Below the pieces are notes generated by a model. That model was given only the letters and a program-made list of their open reading frames with translations, did not search any database and was not told the origin of the DNA. DNA of 64,000 nucleotides from Bradyrhizobium sp. NFR13 (GTDB lineage Bacteria > Pseudomonadota > Alphaproteobacteria > Rhizobiales > Xanthobacteraceae): NCBI RefSeq assembly GCF_900114605.1, contig NZ_FOTP01000001.1:1178001-1242000 (forward strand), in the 5' to 3' direction. Below, piece by piece: positions 36,387 through 44,971 of this stretch. The translations under genes were made by a program, and so were the position numbers. Every line of letters starts with the position of its first letter. Position 1 is the first letter of the stretch.

Positions 36387-37451
36387 ATGACCATCACCCG
36401 CCGCAAGCTTCTCGCATCCATCGGTGGCCTCGCAGCCACAGTGGGGCTGTCGGCCATCTGGGCTTCCCGTATGACCAATTATGACGGCCCCGTCTCCGAT
36501 CACTTCGACGGCAAGATCTTTTTCGATCCCGATGGGGTGCCGCCCAGGTCGTTCGGTGAAGTGCTGCGCTGGCAATTCGGCGGCGGCCGCACCCGGGAGG
36601 TCTGGCCCGACTGGGTCGAGAACGAGTTTGCCGATACGCCGCCGGCGAAGGTCGAGGGCACGGGCGTTCGTTTTTGTTACGTCGGTCACGCCAGCTGGCT
36701 GATCCAGACGGCCGGGATCAACATCCTGTTCGATCCGGTGTGGTCCGATCGCGTATCGCCATTGTCATTTGCCGGGCCGAAGCGTCACAACGCGCCGGGC
36801 ATCGCCTTCGACAAACTGCCCAAGATCGATGTCGTGCTGGTGTCGCACGGTCATTACGACCATCTCGATCTTCCGACCCTGTCGAAGCTATCAGCCAAAT
36901 TTGCACCGCGGGTGATCACGCCGCTCGGCAATGACGTCACCATGAAAAGTGCCGACAGCACGATCAAGGCCGAGGCCTATGACTGGACAGATCGCGTCGA
37001 GCTTGGCGGCGGCCTCGCCGTGACGCTGGTCCCGACGCGGCACTGGACGGCACGCGGCCTGTTCGATCGCAACAAATCGCTCTGGGCGAGCTTCGTGCTG
37101 GAGACGCCAGCCGGCAAGATCTACATCGTCGGCGACAGCGGCTATGGCGACGGCCTGCACTTCCGCCGCGTGCGCGAGGCCCATGGTGCTATCAGGCTCG
37201 CGATCCTGCCGATCGGCGCCTATGAGCCGCGCTGGTTCATGAAGGACCAGCACATGAATCCGGAAGACGCCGTGAAGGCGTTTGCAGATTGCGGCGCGCA
37301 GCAGGCGCTGGCCAGCCATCACTCGACCTTCCAGCTCACCGATGAGGCGATCGACGGACCGGTGCAGGGATTGGCGGCCGCATGCAGCGCGGCGGAATTG
37401 CCCAGCGAGAAATTTATGGCGCTGAAGCCGGGACAGGTGGTGGAGATCTAG
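36387..37451 (+). CDS. exported MBL-fold metallo-hydrolase, NAPE-PLD/UlaG-like
   Basis: 354 aa. The N-terminus TRRKLLASIGGLAATVGLS looks like a Tat signal. The metal-binding motif SHGHYDHLD is at 153-161; further histidines are in TRHWTARG, and an acidic residue in GDSGYGDG, as in NAPE-phospholipase-D-like hydrolases. The start at 36387 is preferred over GTG 36342 because that codon lies inside the palindrome. The substrate is unknown; lipid phosphodiester or lactone hydrolysis are possibilities from the family. Confidence 0.83.
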   Translation: MTITRRKLLASIGGLAATVGLSAIWASRMTNYDGPVSDHFDGKIFFDPDGVPPRSFGEVLRWQFGGGRTREVWPDWVENEFADTPPAKVEGTGVRFCYVGHASWLIQTAGINILFDPVWSDRVSPLSFAGPKRHNAPGIAFDKLPKIDVVLVSHGHYDHLDLPTLSKLSAKFAPRVITPLGNDVTMKSADSTIKAEAYDWTDRVELGGGLAVTLVPTRHWTARGLFDRNKSLWASFVLETPAGKIYIVGDSGYGDGLHFRRVREAHGAIRLAILPIGAYEPRWFMKDQHMNPEDAVKAFADCGAQQALASHHSTFQLTDEAIDGPVQGLAAACSAAELPSEKFMALKPGQVVEI

Positions 37452-37453
37452 CT

Positions 37454-37479
37454 GTCGTTCCCGCGAAGGCGGGGACGAC
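37454..37479. repeat. short intergenic palindrome between convergent genes
   Basis: GTCGTTCCCGC and GCGGGGACGAC form an imperfect stem with a GAAG loop between the MBL and SIMPL genes. It resembles REP palindromes and may terminate both transcripts. Confidence 0.5.
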
Positions 37480-37495
37480 AACTGAGCTTTGCCTA

Positions 37496-38209
37496 CTACT
37501 GCGCTGGCTTGATTTCCCAGCTCACGCTGACATTCACGCGCAGCACTTCCTCGCCTTGCGCGACCGGAGCCGATGCCGCGTCGGCACCCATCTTGCGCAG
37601 CATCATCGGTGCCGGCGCGCTGCCGGAGTCCTCGGAGATGCTGATCGGCGCGCCGAGCTTGACGCCGGCCGCCTTGGCGTAAATCTCCGCCTTGCGCCGC
37701 GCGTCAGCGACCGCTTCGCTGCGCGCGTCGTCGAGCAGTTGCGACGCCTTCGTCACCATGAAATTGATGCCGCCGACCTCATTGGCACCCGAAGCCACCA
37801 GCGCGTCGATGGTGCTGGCCACCTTGGTCACGTCGCGCACCCGGATGGTGACGCGGTTGCTGGCGCGATAGCCCGAGATGACATTGGGGCCAGGATTGGG
37901 ATTGGGACGGGTCTGCTGCGTGTATTGCGGAAACAGCGACAGCCGCGATGTCTGCATGTCCTTTTCGGCAATGCCGGCGCTCTTCAGGGCCGCAAGCACC
38001 TTGGCCATCGCCGCATTGTTGGCCTCAGCGGCCTCGCGTGCGGTCTTGGCGTCGGTCGTCACGCCGCCATCGACGACAGCGAGATCCGGCGGCACCGAGA
38101 CGGTGCCTTCACCGGAGACGGAAATCATCGGCGGTGGATTGACCTGCGCGAGCGCAGGAGTGGCGATGAGCGCAATGCCGAAAACGGCCAGAGTCAGATG
38201 ATTTTTCAT
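37496..38209 (-). CDS. exported SIMPL-domain (DUF541) protein
   Basis: 237 aa periplasmic or outer-membrane-associated protein. A signal peptide ends near ALA (residue 20). The SIMPL pattern follows: ISVSGEGTVSVPPDLAVV, a helical segment ending in MQTSRLSLFPQY, YRASNRVTIRVRD, and a C-terminal RVNVSVSWEIKP. Bacterial members occur widely in envelopes, with links to oxidative stress; the molecular role is not settled. It lies 70 bases downstream of the GyrI-like gene on the same strand. Confidence 0.88.
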   Translation of the reverse strand: MKNHLTLAVFGIALIATPALAQVNPPPMISVSGEGTVSVPPDLAVVDGGVTTDAKTAREAAEANNAAMAKVLAALKSAGIAEKDMQTSRLSLFPQYTQQTRPNPNPGPNVISGYRASNRVTIRVRDVTKVASTIDALVASGANEVGGINFMVTKASQLLDDARSEAVADARRKAEIYAKAAGVKLGAPISISEDSGSAPAPMMLRKMGADAASAPVAQGEEVLRVNVSVSWEIKPAQ

Positions 38210-38279
38210 GCCCGATCTCTCGCGACCGTCCAAGGCTTCTTTATGACCAGAGATTCTTTATCGCTGGCCTTCGCTTCTA

Positions 38280-39026
38280 TTACTTCAGCGGCACATAGAC
38301 ATTGATGACGAGCTTGTCTTCCGCCGTCTTCAAGGGATCGGTCATGTATTCCTCGATGAAGGTGTCTTTTGCCTCCAACTTCTTGTCGTCGAGGTGGTTG
38401 GTGATCGCCTCATAGGTGTTGTCCATATTGTCGTAGGAGCCGCGATGGACGAACTTCAGTGCCTTGCCATCCGGTGACAGACCCATCTTCATCGCCTTCG
38501 GCAGGTTCTTCACCTCCTGATCGACCGGGATTTCCGCGAGGAAGGTGAAGCCGGTGTCATCGGTGGTCGTATAGACGATCATCGGATTGCCCGATGACTT
38601 GACGCCCTGTTTGTCGAGCACGGTGGTGATCTGCTTGAACGCATCCATCAGCGTATCGAAGGCCGAATCCCAATTGGCCTTGCCGACGAAGGTCACCATC
38701 TGCTTCGGCGACAGCGTGATTTCCTCGCCGAACGGATCGGCAACCTGGACCTGAGGCGCGGCCGGCGCTGCGGGAGCCTGCGCCGCGGCGGGCGGCGTTG
38801 CCGGCGCGACGGGGGCCGGCGTCTCCGGTGCGGCGGGAGCGGGAGTGGCGGGAGCCGTTGCCGCCGGAGCTGGTGTGGCCGGTGCGGGCGCGGGCGGGGT
38901 CGCCGGGGTGCTTGCCGCTGGCGGCGTGGCGGGTGGAGATTGCGCCCAGGCCGCGGCGTTCAGCGTCAGCGCGGCTGCCGGGATCAGCGCCGCAGTGGCG
39001 AGGCGGGACAGGCGAGAACGGGTCAT
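38280..39026 (-). CDS. exported GyrI-like domain protein with Pro/Ala linker
   Basis: 248 aa. A signal peptide (residues 1-28, ending AAAWAQ) is followed by a linker of about 60 residues made almost wholly of Ala, Pro and Thr, then a GyrI-like/effector-binding fold (region from QMVTFVGKANWDSAF to VINVYVPLK). Soluble GyrI and AraC-type effector domains bind small molecules; here the domain is predicted to be exported. The start at 39026 has GGAG upstream; an alternative ATG at 39047 adds seven residues. Confidence 0.78.
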   Translation of the reverse strand: MTRSRLSRLATAALIPAAALTLNAAAWAQSPPATPPAASTPATPPAPAPATPAPAATAPATPAPAAPETPAPVAPATPPAAAQAPAAPAAPQVQVADPFGEEITLSPKQMVTFVGKANWDSAFDTLMDAFKQITTVLDKQGVKSSGNPMIVYTTTDDTGFTFLAEIPVDQEVKNLPKAMKMGLSPDGKALKFVHRGSYDNMDNTYEAITNHLDDKKLEAKDTFIEEYMTDPLKTAEDKLVINVYVPLK

Positions 39027-39220
39027 TCGAAGGGTCTCCAGTGACATCCTGCAGCGCAGTGTCCGGCAACATGCGCGATACGGCACCATGGTAACACGCA
39101 GCCGCGGCTTTCGTCCCCTCCCCAAATTGCGCAGGGCCATTCAAAACAACCGACACAGAATAGCCGCACTGGTCAATCGGAGCGGCCTCGCCATATAAGG
39201 CAGGGACAACGGGACACGAC

Positions 39221-40093
39221 ATGAGCGCACTGGCCAACCATTCCTTCGCCAAGATGAACGGCATCGGCAACGAGATCGTCGTGATCGACCTGCGCGATAC
39301 GGCTTCCGGTATCACGCCGGCCGACGCCCGCGCCGTGGCCACTCCCGAAGGCGTGCCCTATGACCAGTTGATGGTGTTGCAGAAGCCCCGGCTGGCCGGC
39401 ACCGACGCCTTCGTTTCCATCTACAACAATGATGGCTCCGAAGCCGGCGCCTGCGGCAACGGCATGCGCTGCGTGGCGCGGCAGACTTTCGCGGGCGGCG
39501 ACAAGACGGCACTCACATTCGAGACAAAGGCCGGCCTGATCAATTGCTGGCAAGGCCCGGCGCCGGATCTCTACACGGTGGATATGGGCACGCCGAAGTT
39601 CGGCTGGCAGGACATTCCGCTGGCGGAGGAGTTTCGTGACACCCGCGGGATCGAGCTGCAGATCGGCCCGATCGACGCGCCGATCCTGCATACGCCGTCA
39701 GTCGTCTCGATGGGCAATCCCCATGCGATCTTCTGGGTCGACGATATCCAGGCCTATGACCTCGAGAAGTTCGGGCCGCTGCTGGAAAATCACCCGATCT
39801 TTCCGGATCGCGCCAATATCACGCTGGCCCATATCGTCGATCGCGATCACATCGTGATGCGCACATGGGAGCGCGGCGCAGGTCTGACCAAGGCCTGTGG
39901 CTCCGCAGCTTGCGCAACCGCTGTTGCCGCCGCTCGCCTGCGCCGGACCAATCGCACCGTGCATATGACGCTGCCCGGCGGAGAACTCACCATCGAATGG
40001 CGCGAGAGCGACGACCACGTGCTGATGACGGGGCCGGCCGCGTTTGAATATGAGGGCACGTTCGATCCGAAGCTGTTCGCTTCGGTCGCCTGA
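39221..40093 (+). CDS. dapF: diaminopimelate epimerase
   Basis: 290 aa cofactor-independent racemase that converts LL- to meso-diaminopimelate for peptidoglycan and lysine. The two catalytic cysteines are Cys78 in [11 protein letters not shown] and Cys226 in [10 protein letters not shown]. The N-terminus [16 protein letters not shown] is typical. From memory, in relatives dapF is commonly followed by mtaB and then ftsY; here a RhiA-like gene and a pseudouridine synthase lie between dapF and ftsY. Confidence 0.96.
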   Translation: MSALANHSFAKMNGIGNEIVVIDLRDTASGITPADARAVATPEGVPYDQLMVLQKPRLAGTDAFVSIYNNDGSEAGACGNGMRCVARQTFAGGDKTALTFETKAGLINCWQGPAPDLYTVDMGTPKFGWQDIPLAEEFRDTRGIELQIGPIDAPILHTPSVVSMGNPHAIFWVDDIQAYDLEKFGPLLENHPIFPDRANITLAHIVDRDHIVMRTWERGAGLTKACGSAACATAVAAARLRRTNRTVHMTLPGGELTIEWRESDDHVLMTGPAAFEYEGTFDPKLFASVA

Positions 40094-40180
40094 AGCAAGC
40101 CGCGTGCACGAACGGCCGAACTGATCTTCAGTCAGGCACCATAGCCGACAATCCATTTTGTATTGGCACGCCCTTTTATT

Positions 40181-40193
40181 CAACTATTAGTTG
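40181..40193. promoter_or_regulatory. short palindrome CAACTATTAGTTG
   Basis: A perfect 6-bp inverted pair around a central T lies 33 bases before the RhiA-like start, in a locally AT-rich stretch that contrasts with the flanking genes. It could be a regulator site. Confidence 0.35.
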
Positions 40194-40226
40194 TGATACG
40201 CTGATCCAGCGCGTGGGGAGGTGGAC

Positions 40227-40919
40227 ATGCCGTCAGTCATTCGCGTCAATTCCGCAGACCACAGCAGTAGCGGGCCAGGTTCGACGGCAGCATCGGCCGC
40301 CGCGGGCGGCATGCCGACCTATGAACTGAAATTTCTCAATAACACTGCTTCGACACAGACATTCGTCTGCTTCCAGTCCACCCAGAACCCGCCTTCCGGG
40401 CTTGTCCCGGCCTGGTTCGCCATGCGAGTCAGCCCGAGGACGCAACTGCTCTTTTCCTGGCAAGCGACTTATGACTTCGTCTGGATGGAGAGCGGCAAGC
40501 TCGCGCCGGGCATCACATTCGCTGCGGTCGAGGTCCTTCCGGCGACACTGCCGGCCAGCAGCCTCGTGACATTGACCTATGGCAGCGGGGCCTTTGGCTT
40601 CATCGACCAGCGGCAGGGGCGCAGCGACTCCCTGATGATCACATGCGACGGGACGGTTCCGACGGACACGGCAAGTGTCGGCATCGGCATGGCCGGGGCG
40701 GCGACCGAGATCATGCAGGCCGGGCCAAACATGACATTCACCTTCGCGCCGACGGCGAGATACTGGATGACGCTCGCCGATGTCGTGCAGGGCGAAATCT
40801 TTGATCCGTCCAAGCTGGTGCCCGTCGTGCCATTGGTCTTCGAACCGAACGTGTATGCACTCACCGTCACGTTAAACCCCGATGGCACGGTGACAGTTCA
40901 GAACGGCGTCTCCGCATGA
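40227..40919 (+). CDS. RhiA-like protein of unknown function
   Basis: 230 aa without a signal peptide or membrane segment. After a Ser/Ala/Gly-rich lead (1-27) it has PTYELKFLNN, VPAWFAMRVSPRTQLLFSWQ, DFVWMESGKLAPGI, TASVGIGMAGAATEIMQAGP and ARYWMTLADVVQGEIFDP. I recognise this pattern from memory as resembling the rhizosphere-expressed RhiA of Rhizobium leguminosarum and its relatives; no search was possible. RhiA's function is unknown and in R. leguminosarum it is quorum-regulated. The ATG at 40227 has GGGGAGG upstream; a GTG two codons earlier is within that site. No rhiB, rhiC or luxR homologue is adjacent. Confidence 0.6.
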   Translation: MPSVIRVNSADHSSSGPGSTAASAAAGGMPTYELKFLNNTASTQTFVCFQSTQNPPSGLVPAWFAMRVSPRTQLLFSWQATYDFVWMESGKLAPGITFAAVEVLPATLPASSLVTLTYGSGAFGFIDQRQGRSDSLMITCDGTVPTDTASVGIGMAGAATEIMQAGPNMTFTFAPTARYWMTLADVVQGEIFDPSKLVPVVPLVFEPNVYALTVTLNPDGTVTVQNGVSA

Positions 40920-40934
40920 GCATGGCCTGTCATT

Positions 40935-40952
40935 GCGCGGCTAATGCCGCGC
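40935..40952 (+). terminator. hairpin after the RhiA-like gene
   Basis: Stem GCGCGGC/GCCGCGC with a TAAT loop lies between convergent genes. No T-tract follows, so it is a weak candidate. Confidence 0.4.
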
Positions 40953-40964
40953 TATCCCGGCGCG

Positions 40965-41720
40965 TTACTCCCCGTTCCAGCCACATGCCCTGAGCCGTTC
41001 ATGCAGATGCGGCGGGGCCGGCGCAACGACGCGGATCGGGTCCTTGTTGCGCGAGATCGGAATCACGATCTCGCGGGCATGCAGATGCAGCGTCGGTTCG
41101 CCGAAGCGCGGCCCATTGCCATAGATATTGTCGCCAACGATCGGATAGCCCGACGCCGACGTATGCACGCGCAGTTGATGCGTGCGGCCCGTAACCGGCT
41201 CCAGCGCCAGCCAGCTCATGCCGCCGCCGCGGCCCAGCACGGTGAAGTTCGAGACCGACTTCAGCCCTTCCGGATCCGGTTTCATCCACCAGCCCCGATC
41301 GGCATTGAGCCGCCCGAGCGGCATGTCGATCACGCCCGAATCTTCGGCAGGCCCGCCCTCGACCACCGCCCAATATGTCTTCCGGATACGGCTGTGCTTG
41401 AACAGCAGGCCGAGCGACGCCGTCGCCTTGCGGTGCCGCCCCAGCACCAGGCAGCCGGAGGTGTCGCGATCCAGCCGATGCGCCAGAACGGGCGCGCGCG
41501 GCAGGCCATAGCGCAGGAACTCGAACGAGGTTTCCAGATTGGCGCCCCCCTTGGGGCCGCGATGCACCGGCAGGCCGGCCGGCTTGTCGATCACCAGCAT
41601 CAGGCCATCACGATGCAGCACCCGCGCCAGAATCTCGGCCTCGGTGAGCTCGACCGCATCGGTGCGGGGTTCCAGCCGGGGCTCCGCCTCCGACCTGATA
41701 TCTTCGTCACTTTCGTTCAT
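40965..41720 (-). CDS. RluA-family pseudouridine synthase
   Basis: 251 aa enzyme isomerising uridine in rRNA or tRNA. The catalytic motif HRLDRDTSG (Asp84) and the downstream GRTHQLRVH are intact. There is no N-terminal S4 RNA-binding domain, which points to the RluA/RluC-like short subgroup, but the target site cannot be assigned. It is divergent from ftsY with 28 bases between the start codons. Confidence 0.9.
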   Translation of the reverse strand: MNESDEDIRSEAEPRLEPRTDAVELTEAEILARVLHRDGLMLVIDKPAGLPVHRGPKGGANLETSFEFLRYGLPRAPVLAHRLDRDTSGCLVLGRHRKATASLGLLFKHSRIRKTYWAVVEGGPAEDSGVIDMPLGRLNADRGWWMKPDPEGLKSVSNFTVLGRGGGMSWLALEPVTGRTHQLRVHTSASGYPIVGDNIYGNGPRFGEPTLHLHAREIVIPISRNKDPIRVVAPAPPHLHERLRACGWNGE

Positions 41721-41748
41721 GGCGCGAAACGGCTAACACACCCCCGAC

Positions 41749-42693
41749 ATGAGCGACACTCCCGAAACGCCAAAACTGAGCTGGTGGCGACGGCTCTCCG
41801 GCGGGTTAAAGCGCACCTCGAGCGCCCTTGGCACCGCGGTCGCCGACCTCGTGACCAAGCGCAAACTCGACCGCGCCATGCTCGAGGATATCGAGGACGT
41901 GCTGCTGCGCGCCGACCTCGGTACCGAGGTTGCGGCGCGGATTTCCGCCGCCGTCGGCCATGGCCGGTACGACAAGGCGATCTCCGCCGACGAGGTCAAA
42001 ACCGTCGTGGCCACCGAGGTCGAGAAAGTGCTCTCGGCGGTCGCCAAGCCGCTGGTGATCGACACTTCGCACAAGCCGTTCGTGATCCTCGTGGTTGGCG
42101 TCAACGGTTCCGGCAAGACCACCACCATCGGCAAGCTGGCATCCACCTTCTCCGCCGAAGGCCGCAAAGTCATGCTGGCTGCCGGCGATACGTTTCGCGC
42201 GGCAGCTATCGAGCAGCTCAAGGTCTGGGGTGAGCGCAACAAGGTGCCGGTCATTGCCGGCGCGCAGGGTTCAGATTCCGCGAGCCTCGCCTTTACCGCC
42301 GTCACAGCAGCCCGCGACGACAATCGCGACGTCCTGCTGATCGACACCGCCGGCCGGCTGCAGAACAAGACCGAGCTGATGGTCGAGCTCGAGAAGGTCG
42401 TGCGCGTCATCAAAAAGGTCGATACCACGGCGCCGCATGCGGTGCTGCTGGTGCTCGATGCCACGGTGGGACAAAACGCGCTGTCGCAAGTCGACGCATT
42501 TCATCGTACGGCTGGCGTCACCGGTCTGGTGATGACCAAACTCGACGGCACCGCGCGCGGTGGCATCCTGGTGGCCCTGTCCGAGAAATACAAATTGCCG
42601 GTGCATTTCATCGGCGTCGGCGAAGGCATCGATGATCTCGCGCCCTTTACTGCCAAGGATTTCGCGCAAGCGATTGCAGGAATTGAAAGCTGA
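41749..42693 (+). CDS. ftsY: signal recognition particle receptor FtsY
   Basis: 314 aa SRP receptor GTPase at the inner membrane. The NG domain is complete: P-loop [14 protein letters not shown] at 117-130, [20 protein letters not shown] and [10 protein letters not shown]. The acidic N-terminal A domain of enterobacteria is absent, as is normal in alphaproteobacteria. One base separates its stop from the yciB ATG. Confidence 0.96.
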   Translation: MSDTPETPKLSWWRRLSGGLKRTSSALGTAVADLVTKRKLDRAMLEDIEDVLLRADLGTEVAARISAAVGHGRYDKAISADEVKTVVATEVEKVLSAVAKPLVIDTSHKPFVILVVGVNGSGKTTTIGKLASTFSAEGRKVMLAAGDTFRAAAIEQLKVWGERNKVPVIAGAQGSDSASLAFTAVTAARDDNRDVLLIDTAGRLQNKTELMVELEKVVRVIKKVDTTAPHAVLLVLDATVGQNALSQVDAFHRTAGVTGLVMTKLDGTARGGILVALSEKYKLPVHFIGVGEGIDDLAPFTAKDFAQAIAGIES

Positions 42694-42694
42694 C

Positions 42695-43321
42695 ATGACC
42701 CAACCTGGAATTTCCAGCGTGATCGACAAGAAGCAGCCGCACCCGCTGTTCAAGCTCGGCACCGAGCTCGGCCCACTGATCGTGTTCTTCGTCGCCAATG
42801 CCAAGTTCAATCTGTTCGTCGCCACCGGCGCGTTCATGGTGGCCATCGTCGCGGCGATGATCGCGTCTTACGTCGTGGTCAGGCACGTGCCGATCATGGC
42901 GCTGGTCACCGCTGTCATCGTGCTGGTGTTCGGCACGCTGACGCTAGTGCTGCATGACGAGACCTTCATCAAGGTCAAGCCGACCATCATCTATGGCCTG
43001 TTCGCAGCGATCCTCGGCGGCGGCCTGTTGTTCGGCCGCTCCTTCATCGCCATCATGTTCGACCAGATGTTCAATCTCACACACGAAGGCTGGCGCGCGC
43101 TAACGAAGCGCTGGGCGCTGTTCTTCCTGGCCATGGCGCTTCTGAACGAAGCGATCTGGCGCACCCAGAGCACCGATTTTTGGGTGGCCTTCAAGGCGTT
43201 CGGCGTGATCCCGCTGACCATGGTCTTCGCGGTGGCGCAGATGCCGCTGATCAAGCGCTACAGCATCGAGCCGGCGACACTCGCGGAAAGCGCGGCCGAT
43301 GAAGGCGATATCAGCAAATAG
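42695..43321 (+). CDS. yciB: YciB-family inner-membrane protein (intracellular septation protein A)
   Basis: 208 aa with about five to six membrane helices. Landmarks are [40 protein letters not shown] and [15 protein letters not shown]. Family members affect envelope integrity and septation; mechanism unknown. It directly follows ftsY, with the ATG at 42695; the open frame overlapping ftsY upstream is not coding. Confidence 0.92.
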   Translation: MTQPGISSVIDKKQPHPLFKLGTELGPLIVFFVANAKFNLFVATGAFMVAIVAAMIASYVVVRHVPIMALVTAVIVLVFGTLTLVLHDETFIKVKPTIIYGLFAAILGGGLLFGRSFIAIMFDQMFNLTHEGWRALTKRWALFFLAMALLNEAIWRTQSTDFWVAFKAFGVIPLTMVFAVAQMPLIKRYSIEPATLAESAADEGDISK

Positions 43322-43349
43322 ACTAGCCGCACGTCGTTCCTGACGGCGA

Positions 43350-44141
43350 TCATCGCCCCGTATAGACGGGCTGCCGCCGCGCGGCCCAGGCGCGCAATCC
43401 CTCACCGAGGTCATGCGTTGGCGCCATGCGCGCGAATTGCTCGCGCTCCATTTCCAGACCTTCGCCGATGCTCTGGTTCAGACCGCGCGTGACGGCCGTG
43501 ATGATGCCGGCCACCGCCAGAGGCGAATGACGCTGGATGCGCCGCGCGAGATCATATGCCGCCGGCAGCAACTGATCGTGCGGCACCACTGCATTGACCA
43601 GGCCGATCTGCAGGGCATGGGCTGGCGAAAAGCTGTCGCCGGTCAGCAATAGCGCGAGGCCGCGCTTGCGCCCGGCGAGGCGCGGCAGGCGCTGCGTTCC
43701 GCCAAAGGTCGGCGGCATGCCGAGATTGATTTCCGGCTTGGCGAACAACGCCCGCTCGCTCGCAACGGCCAGATGCACCGCTTCGGTGATTTCGCATCCG
43801 CCCCCGAAAGCGAGACCATTCACGGCTGCGATGACAGGCTTCGAAAACGCTTCGAGACGCGCGGTCATGGCCTGCCCGCGCCGGACAAAATCGCGGACCG
43901 CCCTATTCGGCCCCTGCGCCACGCTTGCCGTGAATTCCGGAATGTCCGCACCGGCCGAGAATGCACGATCTCCCGCGCCGGTGAGAATGACGGCGCAAAT
44001 GTCATCCGCGACCTCGATCTCGTCGAGCAGCGCCATCAGGCGATCGATCAGCGCATAGCTGAGCGCGTTCAGCTTGTCCGGCCTATTGAGGGTCAGGAGC
44101 GCGATTCCGCGATCGACCCCCATGGTGACGATGTCTGGCAT
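43350..44141 (-). CDS. enoyl-CoA hydratase/isomerase family protein
   Basis: 263 aa crotonase-fold protein. The oxyanion-hole pattern FSAGADIPEF and the active-site segment AVNGLAFGGGCEITEA are present, and both glutamates of the hydratase pair appear to be retained (GGGCE and PEINLGMPP). It probably hydrates 2-enoyl-CoA in fatty-acid or aromatic degradation, though the substrate is open. It is divergent from a TetR regulator that likely controls it. Confidence 0.9.
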   Translation of the reverse strand: MPDIVTMGVDRGIALLTLNRPDKLNALSYALIDRLMALLDEIEVADDICAVILTGAGDRAFSAGADIPEFTASVAQGPNRAVRDFVRRGQAMTARLEAFSKPVIAAVNGLAFGGGCEITEAVHLAVASERALFAKPEINLGMPPTFGGTQRLPRLAGRKRGLALLLTGDSFSPAHALQIGLVNAVVPHDQLLPAAYDLARRIQRHSPLAVAGIITAVTRGLNQSIGEGLEMEREQFARMAPTHDLGEGLRAWAARRQPVYTGR

Positions 44142-44195
44142 ATCCCGGTCTCCGGCAGGTGAAACTGCCGCGACCCTAGGAGCCCGGTGCCGTTG

Positions 44196-44219
44196 TGTAT
44201 ATTCACTGGTCAGTATACA
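44196..44219. promoter_or_regulatory. overlapping dyads, candidate TetR operator
   Basis: TGTATA and TATACA frame a 24-base site, and ACTG/CAGT (44205-44214) form a second dyad within it. The site lies between the divergent hydratase and regulator genes and touches the regulator's ATG. Confidence 0.55.
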
Positions 44220-44809
44220 TGCCGATCATGGCCAGTCCTGCACCATCGACCCGCGACCGCATTGTCGCCGCAGCCAACAAGCTGTTCTATGCCGAGGGCA
44301 TTCGCGGCGTCAGCGTCGACGCCGTGGCCGACAAGGCCGGCGTCACCAAGCGCACGCTGTATTATCACTTCCAGAGCAAGGACGATCTGATCGCCGCCTA
44401 TCTGGCGGGGCGGGATCAACCCAATCTCGAACTGTTCAAGCGCTGGTTCGACGAAGCCAGGGGCGGATTGGCTGCGAAGGTGCAGGCGATCTTTGACAAT
44501 CTCGCCACATCGGCCCGTCATCCGAAATGGAAGGGCTGCGGATTTCTGCGCACCTCCGCCGAACTCGCCAACATGCCGGGCCATCCAGCCATCAAGATCG
44601 GCGCGGCGCACAAGAAGAAGTTCGAGGCATGGATGGCAGCCGAATTTGCGGCCGCAAAACTTTCCGACGCGGTCTTGCTCGCACGGCAGGTCACGCTACT
44701 GCTCGATGGATCGTTCGCCACAGTGCTACTGCACCGCGATCCCGCCTATATGGAAGCTGCGGGGCAGGCGGCGAACGCGTTGATTACCAACGCGCACCGC
44801 AAGCGGTAG
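44219..44809 (+). CDS. TetR/AcrR-family transcriptional regulator
   Basis: 196 aa. The N-terminal helix-turn-helix is GVSVDAVADKAGVTKRTLYYHFQSKDDLIAAYL; the C-terminal ligand domain has GCGFLRTSAELANMPGHP, typical of a subgroup controlling oxidoreductases and acyl-CoA genes. The start is ATG 44219 or 44228; neither has a ribosome site, and the first lies at the edge of the operator, so translation may be leaderless. A GTG at 44195 is rejected because it lies at the operator. Confidence 0.88.
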   Translation: MPIMASPAPSTRDRIVAAANKLFYAEGIRGVSVDAVADKAGVTKRTLYYHFQSKDDLIAAYLAGRDQPNLELFKRWFDEARGGLAAKVQAIFDNLATSARHPKWKGCGFLRTSAELANMPGHPAIKIGAAHKKKFEAWMAAEFAAAKLSDAVLLARQVTLLLDGSFATVLLHRDPAYMEAAGQAANALITNAHRKR

Positions 44810-44825
44810 ACGATCGATAACACCG

Positions 44826-44963
44826 CCATTCCGGAGCGATCGCGCATCTTGCGCGAGCGAATCCGGAATCTCGATGTGCTCATCTACTTTGAGATTCCCC
44901 GCCACTCCAATTGGAGTGGCTGAGGTTCACGTGCGCGAAGATGCGCACATGCCCCGGAATGAC
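44826..44963. repeat. 138-bp element with inverted ends, copy 3 (diverged)
   Basis: It starts CCATTCCGGAGCG and ends GCCCCGGAATGAC, with GCGAATCCGGAATCTCG and a degenerate GAGATTCCCCG inside. The additional hairpin CACTCCAATTGGAGTG lies in the centre. It is more diverged than copies 1 and 2. It lies between the TetR and superoxide dismutase genes. Confidence 0.82.
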
Positions 44964-44971
44964 GAGATACC

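Noticed and set aside
44195-44218. GTG start giving a longer TetR protein
   Set aside because: The codon lies inside the operator dyads and the added residues do not match the family N-terminus.
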